64,000 nt of DNA from the NCBI RefSeq assembly GCF_003814835.1, contig NZ_RKRG01000001.1, positions 558,001 to 622,000 of the forward strand. The letters run 5' to 3'. Shown piece by piece: positions 44,026 through 51,327 of the stretch; position 1 is the first letter of the stretch, and the number at the start of each line of letters is the position of its first letter. Origin of the DNA: Methanobrevibacter gottschalkii DSM 11977 (lineage in GTDB: Archaea > Methanobacteriota > Methanobacteria > Methanobacteriales > Methanobacteriaceae). Made by a program: the position numbers and the translations under genes. The notes beneath the pieces were generated by a model. It had not been told where the DNA came from. It searched no databases and saw only the letters and a list, made by a program, of their open reading frames with translations.

Positions 44026-44597
44026 TTTTTAACCTCTTTGATTAATGTCCTTACTTCTTTTTTAGAAATTAATCTCAAAACTGGGGGGATTAATTTTAAG
44101 ATATTTATCTCAAGTTCATTAATGCCATTTACATCAAAAACAATTCCATTAAATGAAGGTTCAGCACTTAGTTTTGCATTTTTATGAGAAGAATTTATAA
44201 TTATGATGAAACTCCAAATGTATCCAATATATTTTGCCGTATCTGTGTATGAGTCCATGCCAAAAATGAGATGATTTTCAAGATTTTGAACTTTAATACA
44301 TTTCATAAATGATTTTAAAAATAGTTTAAAAGGTCCAAAACAAGGTTTAAGTAGTTTAAATAGTTGTTTTATATCGTTATTTGTTTTTTTTTCATTTTCA
44401 TCATTTTTTTTATCTTTGTTTAATGATGAGAGGTTTAATGTGTATATTTTAATTTTTCTTAAAATTGATATTTGTAAACATCCTTCAAGTTTACTGTCTG
44501 TTTTATCATAAATAAGTGATATTTTAACACCAAAATAGAGTAAAACAATAATGGAAAAGAAGATTATTAAAATAATCATCAATAGGATGTTTAACAT
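44022..44597 (-). CDS. DUF2953-type membrane-anchored protein
   Basis: 191 aa. An N-terminal hydrophobic helix (about 3-24) is followed by FGVKISLIYDKTDSKLEGCL and RKIKIYTLNL, then a Lys/Asp-rich loop, and a C-terminal part with FGMDSYTDTAKYIGYIWSFI and PSFNGIVFDVNG. This order matches DUF2953, the family of Bacillus YtfI. In spore formers ytfI sits next to ytfJ (GerW); here the GerW-like gene is immediately upstream, 2 bp away. Location is membrane with the bulk on one side; molecular role unknown in both domains of life. Confidence 0.78.
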   Translation of the reverse strand: MLNILLMIILIIFFSIIVLLYFGVKISLIYDKTDSKLEGCLQISILRKIKIYTLNLSSLNKDKKNDENEKKTNNDIKQLFKLLKPCFGPFKLFLKSFMKCIKVQNLENHLIFGMDSYTDTAKYIGYIWSFIIIINSSHKNAKLSAEPSFNGIVFDVNGINELEINILKLIPPVLRLISKKEVRTLIKEVKK

Positions 44598-44599
44598 GT

Positions 44600-45004
44600 T
44601 TATTCATCATCAGCAGTGGTAAATTCTGGTTCAATGTATTCTGATTCGTCAATTTTTTCATCATTATTAATATAATTTTTGACTAAATCACTTATTAATA
44701 AACCTAGATCGGATAATGCTTTGTTGGTTTGATTTCCTTTACTTAAGTTGAGCACACGAACTCCTTCAGAATCATTTCCTTTCTTAGGAATTACTACCAT
44801 GGAAATTGGTTCAACTCCAGCGCCAGCACCTGCGGCATCACCTTTGTCAGCACCTAAGATATTTTCCCCAACGCCAAATCCAACGCCCATTCTCATTACA
44901 GGTATTAGAAGTTTGTCTTCGGTTTCAATAGGTTGTCCAACAACATTTTCTACATTAATAAGTTTACGTAATTCTTCTACTGTTGTTTTTATATTTTCAG
45001 ACAT
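44600..45004 (-). CDS. GerW/YtfJ family protein
   Basis: 134 aa. The core reads VENVVGQPIETEDKLLIPV, then VGFGVGENILGADKGDAAGA, GAGVEPISMVVI and VRVLNLSKGN, the diagnostic GerW (YtfJ) pattern with a Gly/Ala-rich central turn. In Bacillus YtfJ is needed for spore germination responses, but homologues occur in methanogens that do not sporulate, so the ancestral role is something else. An acidic tail ends the protein. It leads a three-gene operon with DUF2953 and a small unknown protein. A TCCTAATTT ... GGATG-type site precedes the ATG on the minus strand. Confidence 0.85.
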   Translation of the reverse strand: MSENIKTTVEELRKLINVENVVGQPIETEDKLLIPVMRMGVGFGVGENILGADKGDAAGAGAGVEPISMVVIPKKGNDSEGVRVLNLSKGNQTNKALSDLGLLISDLVKNYINNDEKIDESEYIEPEFTTADDE

Positions 45005-45088
45005 ATTTTCACATCCTAATTTATTATTAACATCTTTTGTTGTTATTATTTAAAATATTTTTAGTTTTGTCTAGTTTTTAAATTACTT

Positions 45089-45400
45089 ATGGATAATCTT
45101 TTCATATTCTAATTCTAACAGCCTTGTAAGCACAGATTCTGTTAATTCATAATGTTATTTAACATTTCTTGGTTTTGATTTAGAATATTGTTGAAATGGC
45201 TTAAAAAAACAGTCCATTCCATTAGATGTCTATTTATTTTTGAGGTTCATTTAATAATGAAATGATTACATCCGTTTTCTTGAATTTAATCAGTACAACA
45301 TATTCAATTGAATTGATTAGTGATGTTGAATCTTAAAATTCTTTTAATGTCATTTCATATAAGTTTGATGTCTTGAGGTAATGATTTGTCAGGAAGTTAA
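45089..45400 (-). pseudogene. Frameshifted gene remnant of unknown family
   Basis: On the minus strand, three frames in order give protein-like segments: IEYVVLIKFKKTDVIISLLN and EPQK, then RHLMEWTVFLSHFNNILNQN, then ELTESVLTRLLELEYEKIIH ending near 45089. Each is interrupted by stops or shifts, so this is a dead gene. It lies beside the origin-like direct repeats. It may derive from a mobile element, but I do not recognise it. Confidence 0.45.
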
Positions 45401-45410
45401 TGTATTTCAA

Positions 45411-45524
45411 GAGGTATATTTCAAGTGTAACTTTTAACTTATAACTTAGTTCATGTTTATTTGTACTGGGTTTATAAATAAAATCTGAGAGGTGTATTTC
45501 AAGTGTAACTTTTAACTTATAACT
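45411..45524 (-). repeat. Direct repeats carrying origin-recognition-box-like motifs (cluster 2)
   Basis: A 36-bp unit, GAGGT(A/G)TATTTCAAGTGTAA continuing CTTTTAACTTATAACT, occurs at 45411-45446 and 45489-45524, 78 bp apart. On the minus strand each reads TTACACTTGAAATA(T/C)ACCTC, the same core as the motifs at 40225-40268. A half-site TGTATTTCAAG precedes the first copy at 45401-45411. Both face the same direction. This suggests Orc1/Cdc6 binding boxes; the orc1/cdc6 gene lies 3.5 kb away. Insertion-sequence ends are the alternative. Confidence 0.55.
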
Positions 45525-45577
45525 AATGTAAAAAATATATTACTAAAATTGAAATTTAAAAAAATAGAAAAACAGAA

Positions 45578-46720
45578 TCATAAATATGATTCTGCGATGG
45601 ATGCTACACCAGCACCAGCATCTTCAATTACACCTAAACCTTTTAAGGTCATACCGATAGCAGCAAACGCTTGAGTTAGTTCTTTGTAAGAAATGTTTCC
45701 CATGTGTCCGATTCTGAAGATGTTTCCTTTTAGATGATCCTGTCCACCGGCTAATTCTACACCATATTTATCACGGGTGGTTCCTCTGAATTGATCATCA
45801 CTGATTCCTTCAGGCATTTTTACGGCAGTTACAGTTGCAGATGATACTGCTTCATCAGCAAATAATTCTAAACCTAATGCTTTAACAGCTGCTACACTAG
45901 CTTCAGCAGCTTTATGATGACGTGCAACTCTAGCTTCAAGTCCTTCTTCCATAACCATATTCAATGCTTCGTTCATTGCATAGGTTAATGATACGGCAGG
46001 AGTGTATGGAGTTTGAGGTGGAACTTTGTTTCCACTTTTTCTTGCAGCTTTCATATCTAAGTAGAATGTAGGTGAGTCAATTTTATCTGCAGCAGCCCAG
46101 GCATCATCACTTAAAGTAATGGCGGCCATTCCAGGTGGTGCGGCAATACATTTTTGAGAACCAGTTACGCAGACATCGATTCCAAATTTGTCCACATCTA
46201 CATAATCTCCTCCAAGGGAAGATACAGTATCTACGATGTATAATGCATCGTAATTTTTCATTACTTTACCAATTTCCTCAATAGGTGCAGCTACTCCAGT
46301 AGAAGTTTCGTTGTGAATTACAGATACTGCTTTAATATCTTCATCTGCATCTAAAGCTTCTTTAATTGCTTCAGGAGTTACAGCAGTTCCCCATTCTACT
46401 GCTAATTCTTGCGCATCAATTCCATGGGTCTGAGCGATTTTCATGAAACGTTCACCGAATTTTCCTCCCACAATGTTGAGCATTTTTTCACCAGAAGCAA
46501 CGGTATTACTGATACCTGCTTCCATAGCTGCAGTTCCAGATCCTGTTAATAAATATGCATCATTAGAGGTTTGGAAAACATCAGCCATTAATTTATTAGT
46601 TTCTGATAAAATTTCTCCATATTTAGCTCCTCTATGGTTAACAACAGCTCTAGACATTGCAGCAAGCACTCTAGGATGTACTGTAGTTGGACCTGGAAGC
46701 ATTAATAAAGTTTCGTTCAT
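45578..46720 (-). CDS. Class V aminotransferase (alanine/serine-glyoxylate type)
   Basis: About 380 aa. The ATG at 46720 is chosen because GGAGG lies seven bases upstream; the ATG at 46735 includes that site. The fold-type I class V PLP enzyme shows LPGPTTVHPRVLAAM at the start, LLTGSGTAAMEAGI (phosphate-binding), SVIHNETSTGV, YIVDTVSSLGGDY and VTGSQKCIAAPPG with the Schiff-base Lys (near 192), then RIGHMGNIS near 345. In methanogens such enzymes have been linked to serine/glycine or alanine-glyoxylate exchange, or phosphoserine metabolism; the precise substrate is not visible. Monocistronic, with no coupled neighbour. Confidence 0.88.
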   Translation of the reverse strand: MNETLLMLPGPTTVHPRVLAAMSRAVVNHRGAKYGEILSETNKLMADVFQTSNDAYLLTGSGTAAMEAGISNTVASGEKMLNIVGGKFGERFMKIAQTHGIDAQELAVEWGTAVTPEAIKEALDADEDIKAVSVIHNETSTGVAAPIEEIGKVMKNYDALYIVDTVSSLGGDYVDVDKFGIDVCVTGSQKCIAAPPGMAAITLSDDAWAAADKIDSPTFYLDMKAARKSGNKVPPQTPYTPAVSLTYAMNEALNMVMEEGLEARVARHHKAAEASVAAVKALGLELFADEAVSSATVTAVKMPEGISDDQFRGTTRDKYGVELAGGQDHLKGNIFRIGHMGNISYKELTQAFAAIGMTLKGLGVIEDAGAGVASIAESYL

Positions 46721-46798
46721 TAAATTTTCCTCCATTATAAAAATAATTTGTACAATAGCTTATTAAAAGCTAATTAATTTTATAATTTTTATTGTTTT

Positions 46799-46808
46799 TA
46801 AATATATG
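46799..46808 (+). promoter_or_regulatory. TATA box for the YczE-like pair, probably leaderless
   Basis: TTAAATATAT is centred about 26 bp before the ATG at 46829, and no ribosome site lies between. Transcription would therefore begin at or very close to the start codon. Confidence 0.4.
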
Positions 46809-46828
46809 TATGTTCATATATTATATGT

Positions 46829-47503
46829 ATGAATTTTTTCAGTTGGGGTAAAATAAATTTCAAAAGAATGTTCAGATATGCTGTTGGTCTGTTTGTCATG
46901 AACATTGGAATTGCATTATCAATCAAATCCAATTTAGGTTCAACTCCTGTTGTGGCAGTGCCTTATGCTATTAGTTTAATAACTTCAGTTGATCTCGGTT
47001 ATTGCAACATGATATTTCAAGGTTTTTTAGTTTTAGTGGAGTTAATTCTTCTTGGAAGAGCATTTAAACCAAAACATTTCTTACAATTTTTCGTTGGAGT
47101 AATATTCGGAATATTTACTTCACTTTCAATGTTTATATTGAGTTTTTTGCCTCTTGCTAATAGTTTAACCTTTCAGATTATTTTCTTAATTTCAGGCATT
47201 GTTCTCTTGGCATTTGGTTTATTCTTATATGTTCCAATGAATGCTGTTCCAGTTTCCGTTGATGGTGTAACACAAGCATTAGCTATTTTAACTAATCAAT
47301 CATTTGCAAAAACCAAAATTATTTTTGATATATCTATGATAAGCATCTCATTGATTGTATTATTCACCTTCACCGGACATATTAATGGGAGTGTGGGTAT
47401 TGTAACTATAATTGCCGCAGTCTCAATTGGAGCAACTGTGAAATTAATTAATATTGTTTATGCTAAGATATCTGGAAATGAAGCTGATTTAAAGAAAATG
47501 TAG
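46829..47503 (+). CDS. YczE/YitT-like membrane protein (copy 1)
   Basis: A 224-aa protein with about six membrane helices. It matches the YczE/YyaS (DUF6198) family: FRYAVGLFVMNIGIALSIKS, LGSTPVVAVPYAISLI, GLFLYVPMNAVPVSVDGVTQ and a late SIGATVKLINIVYAK. In bacteria relatives are found near regulators and transporters with no settled function. The 'S.LG.TP' loop and the polar helix-breaking Pro residues are conserved in the neighbouring copy. It sits 7 bp from that copy, so the two proteins may pair as a hetero-oligomer. Ligand unknown. Confidence 0.78.
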   Translation: MNFFSWGKINFKRMFRYAVGLFVMNIGIALSIKSNLGSTPVVAVPYAISLITSVDLGYCNMIFQGFLVLVELILLGRAFKPKHFLQFFVGVIFGIFTSLSMFILSFLPLANSLTFQIIFLISGIVLLAFGLFLYVPMNAVPVSVDGVTQALAILTNQSFAKTKIIFDISMISISLIVLFTFTGHINGSVGIVTIIAAVSIGATVKLINIVYAKISGNEADLKKM

Positions 47504-47510
47504 TGGGATT

Positions 47511-48161
47511 ATGTGGGTTAAAAGAATATTGTCATTTGTTATTGGTTTATTAATAATGTCATTCGGTGTTGCATTTTCAATTGTGTCACTTCTTGGAACA
47601 ACTCCTATAAGTTCTATTTCTTATTCGCTGGCATTAATTACCAATATCGATATTGGAATTACAACATTCATATTCAATGCAGCATTAATTGTTATGCAAT
47701 TATTAATCTTAAGATCAAAATTCCATAAAAAAAGATTGCTTCAATTGATTAACTGTGTGTTATTCGGATACTTTACCGATGTAGCACTTTACTTTGTTGC
47801 ATTTATTCCATTTGACTCATCATTATGGATGTCTGTTTTATTCTTGCTCATAAGTATCTTTTTAACTGCATTTGGAATATTCATTTACATGCCGGCTAAT
47901 ATCGCACCACTTCCAGGTGAAGGATGTGTTGAGGCAATTGCAATTGTTACTGGATGGAGATTTTCAACTATAAAAATTGGTTTTGATGCTTCAATGGTTG
48001 TGATGTCATTAATAATGTGCGGATTATGGTATACAGATATGTTTGGTGCAGTTTACATTGGAACAATTATCTCAGCCATCATGGTTGGTTTTACTTTAAG
48101 ACAAATTAATAATATATATGCTCACATTACTGGAGCTCAAATTAATGTTGTAAATAAATAA
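47511..48161 (+). CDS. YczE/YitT-like membrane protein (copy 2)
   Basis: A 216-aa paralogue of the previous gene, in tandem. Matching landmarks: VIGLLIMSFGVAFSIVSLLG, TTPISSISYSLALI, FIYMPANIAPLPGEGCVEAI and GFTLRQINNIYAHITG. The replacement of the 'VSVDGVTQ' loop of copy 1 by 'LPGEGCVEAI' suggests divergent specificity. GGGATT precedes the ATG. Six helices are predicted. The tandem pair is followed after about 50 bp by mptE with its own ribosome site. Function unknown. Confidence 0.78.
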   Translation: MWVKRILSFVIGLLIMSFGVAFSIVSLLGTTPISSISYSLALITNIDIGITTFIFNAALIVMQLLILRSKFHKKRLLQLINCVLFGYFTDVALYFVAFIPFDSSLWMSVLFLLISIFLTAFGIFIYMPANIAPLPGEGCVEAIAIVTGWRFSTIKIGFDASMVVMSLIMCGLWYTDMFGAVYIGTIISAIMVGFTLRQINNIYAHITGAQINVVNK

Positions 48162-48214
48162 TAAATTATTTAATTAATTAAAAGTTAAAATTATTATTGT
48201 AGTGAGGTTTAAAA

Positions 48215-48934
48215 ATGGAATTCGGACTCTGGGAAAAATATTATAAAGACATAATTGAGGATTTTGGATTTTCAAGAAGTGGTGATGAGAAATCAGCAAA
48301 ATTACTCGATGAAATTTTATCAACAGAAGGCTGCCTTACATTAGATGATTTATCACAAATTGTAGGTTTTTCAGATAAATTCATTGTATTTGGAGCAGGA
48401 CCATCTCTAAAAAATCATGTTTTAATGTTAAAGGAAAATCATGATTTAAAAGATTATGTTTTGGTTGCAGCTGATGGTGCAACAACCGCTTTAATTGAAG
48501 AGAAAATCTCTCCAGATATTGTGTGCACGGATTTAGATGGAAATGTTGATGATATACTTCTTGCAAATCTTAGAGGGGCAAACATGGTAATCCATGCTCA
48601 TGGAGATAATATTGATAAAGTAGCTACACTGTCCTCACTTTTCAGCAATGTCCTTGGAACTACACAAGCACAGCCTATAGGGAATCTTTACAACTTTGGG
48701 GGATTTACTGATGGGGATAGAGCATTATTCCTTTCAGTTGCACTTGGGGCATCTGAAATTATACTTGCGGGAATGGATTTCGGAGATAAAGTAACTAAAT
48801 ATTCAAGACCGGACCTTGAAGTTAAAGTTGAGGGTGCTGATGAATTTAAACGTAAAAAATTATTGTATGCTGAAAAATTCACTAATTGGATAACTGAAAA
48901 TGAACCAGTTAATGTGATAAACTTATTAGAATAA
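48215..48934 (+). CDS. mptE: 6-hydroxymethyl-7,8-dihydropterin pyrophosphokinase MptE
   Basis: 239-aa archaeal DUF115 enzyme that transfers pyrophosphate from ATP to 6-hydroxymethyl-dihydropterin in methanopterin and folate-type cofactor synthesis. Typical segments are FIVFGAGPSLKNH (near 55), LVAADGATTALIE, PDIVCTDLDGN, MVIHAHGDN, NFGGFTDGDRALFLSVALG and ILAGMDFGDKV. The Asp/His/Asn positions fit metal and nucleotide binding. Length agrees with Methanocaldococcus MJ1634-type proteins. GTGAGGTTT lies upstream of the ATG. It precedes orc1/cdc6 by 33 bp on the same strand, so the two may share a transcript, although an own promoter is possible. Confidence 0.9.
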   Translation: MEFGLWEKYYKDIIEDFGFSRSGDEKSAKLLDEILSTEGCLTLDDLSQIVGFSDKFIVFGAGPSLKNHVLMLKENHDLKDYVLVAADGATTALIEEKISPDIVCTDLDGNVDDILLANLRGANMVIHAHGDNIDKVATLSSLFSNVLGTTQAQPIGNLYNFGGFTDGDRALFLSVALGASEIILAGMDFGDKVTKYSRPDLEVKVEGADEFKRKKLLYAEKFTNWITENEPVNVINLLE

Positions 48935-48967
48935 TAATAAATAATACTTAAAATAAAATTAGATAAT

Positions 48968-50077
48968 ATGGGAATCGAAGATATTTTAATGCATGATGAA
49001 AGTCTTTTTCAAAATATAAATGCTTTTGATCCAGATTATGTACCTCAAGACTACAATTTCAGAGATACACAAATGGAAGCAATGGCAATATCAATAAGGC
49101 CTGCAATGATTGGTGGTCAACCGTCAAATGCTATTGTTTTAGGTTCACCTGCAACCGGAAAAACAACAGCTATAAGAAAGGTATTTGAACTTGTCGAAAA
49201 AAGCACAGAAAAGGTTGTTTGTGTTTATATTAACTGCCAGCTTCACACAACTCGTTTTGGAATATTCTCACAAATTTATAAAAAGATATTTGGACATATT
49301 CCACCTGAAACTGGAGTTCCATTCTCAAGAATTTATGATCAAATCATGCAGAATCTTCAGAAGAATAATAAATCTCTTGTTATTGCCTTAGATGATGTCA
49401 ATTATTTATTCCAATCAAAAACAGCTAATAAAGTATTTTATGACATGCTTAGGGCATATGAAGAATATCCTGGAGTTAAAACAGCTATTTTTGCAATTTT
49501 GTCTGATTTGGAATTTAAATATGCATTTGATAAAAATGTAAACTCAGTTTTTATTCCGCAGGAAATTAATTTCCCCCTATATACTTACTCAGAAATTGAG
49601 GATATATTAAAAAATAGGGCAAAAGCAGGTTTTTTTCCAAATGTACTGCCTGAGGATATATTGGAGCAAATTGCAATGTATACTTATGAAAATGGAGATT
49701 TAAGAATTGGGATTAATCTTTTAAAATCTTGCGGTAATTTCGCAGAAGCAAGTGCTAGTCGTGAAGTAACACAAGAACATTTTGAACAGGCTATTGATTC
49801 ATTAGTTTCAATTAATATTCGTGAAACATTAAATTCACTAAACGATATGGAAAAAGATCTTCTAAAAGTAATTAGTGGTTGGGAAGGTGTTTGCAAAGCT
49901 GGTGAATTGGCTGAAATGTATAGGGAAAAAACAAATTCCAGTTATGCTTCTTTTAACCGTACATTGGATAAATTAGAATTTGTAAGATTAATTGATACGA
50001 AATTTACAGGAAAAGGGGTTAGAGGAAATTCTAGAGAAATTATATTGCGTTTTAACCCCGACGAATACCTTATTTAA
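48968..50077 (+). CDS. cdc6: Orc1/Cdc6-type replication initiator
   Basis: 369-aa AAA+ initiator that recognises origin boxes and loads the MCM helicase. Walker A is VLGSPATGKTTAIRKVF (near 57), Walker B is SLVIALDDVNYLF (near 137), and sensor 2 is YENGDLRIGINLLKSC (near 240). A C-terminal winged helix (about 285-369) includes EKDLLKVISGWEGVCKAGEL and SRE.ILRF. Compared with other Orc1/Cdc6 proteins the order and length are normal. Whether it is the Cdc6-1 (origin-binding) or Cdc6-2 paralogue cannot be decided here. Origin-box-like motifs lie 3.5 and 8.7 kb upstream. No clear ribosome site precedes the ATG. Confidence 0.92.
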   Translation: MGIEDILMHDESLFQNINAFDPDYVPQDYNFRDTQMEAMAISIRPAMIGGQPSNAIVLGSPATGKTTAIRKVFELVEKSTEKVVCVYINCQLHTTRFGIFSQIYKKIFGHIPPETGVPFSRIYDQIMQNLQKNNKSLVIALDDVNYLFQSKTANKVFYDMLRAYEEYPGVKTAIFAILSDLEFKYAFDKNVNSVFIPQEINFPLYTYSEIEDILKNRAKAGFFPNVLPEDILEQIAMYTYENGDLRIGINLLKSCGNFAEASASREVTQEHFEQAIDSLVSINIRETLNSLNDMEKDLLKVISGWEGVCKAGELAEMYREKTNSSYASFNRTLDKLEFVRLIDTKFTGKGVRGNSREIILRFNPDEYLI

Positions 50078-50106
50078 TTTTTTCCTGTATGAAATTAGTT
50101 CTGTTA

Positions 50107-50146
50107 ACATTAGATTATTGCATGGTAGGCTTGTAGAATCTAATGT
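50107..50146. other. Perfect 10-bp hairpin after orc1/cdc6
   Basis: ACATTAGATT at 50107-50116 pairs perfectly with AATCTAATGT at 50137-50146 around a 20-base loop that is relatively GC-rich (TGCATGGTAGGC). It is not followed by a T-tract, so it is an odd terminator. It may be part of a small RNA or a protein-binding inverted repeat between two convergent genes. Confidence 0.4.
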
Positions 50147-50186
50147 GCAGCTAAGGGTTTGGTATTTATAAAATTCGTAAAATCCA

Positions 50187-50366
50187 TTAGATAATGTATG
50201 GATTTTGGGCTGCTACAACAGAAATAACAGATAAAAGTAATGCTGCTATTACTACAAGCATTACCATGCAAGATTGAACATCGATATTTTTATACATGAT
50301 TTCTTCTTTTAAACTATTTTTTTTCCTTAAATCTACTTGAATTGTGGTGTCATTATTTTCGAACAT
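50187..50366 (-). CDS. Small tail-anchored membrane protein
   Basis: About 59 aa from an ATG at 50366 that follows TAGTGATTAAC, a good GTGAT-type site; the GTG at 50375 belongs to that site. The first 35 residues are polar (TTIQVDLRKKNSLKEEIMYK), and one strong hydrophobic helix follows (CMVMLVVIAALLLSVISVV) with a short AAQNPYII end. A 9-bp inverted repeat, AAAATCCAT at 50179-50187 and ATGGATTTT at 50198-50206, overlaps the 3' end and could act in termination. Unknown function. Coding status is supported by the ribosome site and clear helix. Confidence 0.55.
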   Translation of the reverse strand: MFENNDTTIQVDLRKKNSLKEEIMYKNIDVQSCMVMLVVIAALLLSVISVVAAQNPYII

Positions 50367-50453
50367 GTTAATCACTATATTTAAAATTGTTAAATGACTA
50401 ATATAAAAAAAGAGTAAGAGAGCATTTGAAAAGTAATATTTTTGAGGTAAATT

Positions 50454-50867
50454 ATGAAAAAATTTGAATATTTTGAAGTAACTGCGGATATTGGTTTTAA
50501 AGCTTATGGAAAAAACTTAAATGAAGCTTTTGAAAATGCAGGTTTAGCTATTTTTAATATAATTTCAGATACAAATTATATAAATCCGACAAAAGAAATA
50601 TCATTTGAAATAACCTCAGAAGATAATGTATCTATGTTGTATGATTATTTGGAAGAATTATTGTTCTATCATGAAGTGGAATTCATGTTATTTTCTGAAT
50701 TTAGTGTTGAAATTTCAGAAGGATTCTCATTAAAAGCAACAATAATGGGTGAAGAAATTGATTGGGATAAACACGAGAGGAAATCTGAAATTAAAGCGAT
50801 AACCTTCCATAAGATGGAAGTTTTAGAGACCAATCCCGTAAAACTCCAAGCTATTGTTGATTTATAA
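50454..50867 (+). CDS. Archease
   Basis: 137-aa archease, the cofactor that promotes guanylylation and turnover of the RtcB RNA ligase. It begins FEYFEVTADIGFKAYGKNLN, with the family's 'H/TADIG' region containing the conserved Asp, then LAIFNIISD, a MLYDYLEELLFYHE motif, and ends KAITFHKMEVLE. These acidic positions form the metal site. GAGGTAAATT precedes the ATG. RtcB lies two genes downstream on the same strand, which fits a functional partnership in tRNA intron ligation. Length is normal for archaeal archease. Confidence 0.9.
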   Translation: MKKFEYFEVTADIGFKAYGKNLNEAFENAGLAIFNIISDTNYINPTKEISFEITSEDNVSMLYDYLEELLFYHEVEFMLFSEFSVEISEGFSLKATIMGEEIDWDKHERKSEIKAITFHKMEVLETNPVKLQAIVDL

Positions 50868-50878
50868 CTATATATATT
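50868..50878 (+). promoter_or_regulatory. TATA box for a probably leaderless DUF4064 gene
   Basis: CTATATATATT, just after the archease stop, is centred about 27 bp before the ATG at 50900. No ribosome site lies before that ATG, so the transcript likely starts at the start codon. Confidence 0.45.
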
Positions 50879-50899
50879 GTTGGAAATATATTATTTATC

Positions 50900-51220
50900 A
50901 TGAAAAGAACTAGAATCGTATCAAGAAATTTTGAAATGGTACTTGGTATTATAGGATCAATTATTGGGTCATTCTCTGGTTCTATTTTATTATTTTTAGG
51001 AACCTTTTATAATGTCCCTACTCCTTTTTTAGGTTTTGTAGCTATAATTGCGTCCTTTTTAGGATTAGCTTCAAGTGTTTATGTCAAAAAGGATACTGAA
51101 ATTGCTGGTGTAGGATTCATAATCGCAACTATGTTTGTTATTGTCGGATCTGAATATATTAATATAATAAGTGCAATTTTTTTACTTGTTGCAGGTGTAT
51201 CCGCATTATTTAGGAAATAA
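50900..51220 (+). CDS. DUF4064-like four-helix membrane protein
   Basis: 106 aa with four hydrophobic helices: VLGIIGSIIGSFSGSILLFL, FLGFVAIIASFLGLASSVYV, AGVGFIIATMFVIVGSEYI and ISAIFLLVAGVSALFRK. The arrangement and the 'E.VLGIIG.I.G' opening resemble DUF4064. The N-terminus is basic (MKRTRIVSRN), so it likely faces the cytoplasm. It separates archease from RtcB but has its own promoter and seems leaderless. There is no sign of a role in RNA ligation. Function unknown. Confidence 0.75.
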   Translation: MKRTRIVSRNFEMVLGIIGSIIGSFSGSILLFLGTFYNVPTPFLGFVAIIASFLGLASSVYVKKDTEIAGVGFIIATMFVIVGSEYINIISAIFLLVAGVSALFRK

Positions 51221-51327
51221 ATTAATTATATTATAACATTCTTAAAATTTTAATTTTGTTTAGCTTACCAAAACTTTATTTATAATATTACGAATAAATA
51301 TTAGAACATAATGATTTTGTGATTTTT

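Noticed and set aside
45411-45524. Two 36-bp direct repeats separated by 42 bp, CRISPR-like in size
   Set aside because: Only two copies, no array, no cas genes; the core recurs singly at 40225-40268 in inverted form, which fits protein-binding boxes.
40225-45524. Reading the origin-like motifs as the two ends of one 5-kb transposon
   Set aside because: The enclosed genes (dUTPase, TPP enzyme, GerW, DUF2953) are cellular, two copies lie at each end, and no transposase is inside; kept only as an alternative.
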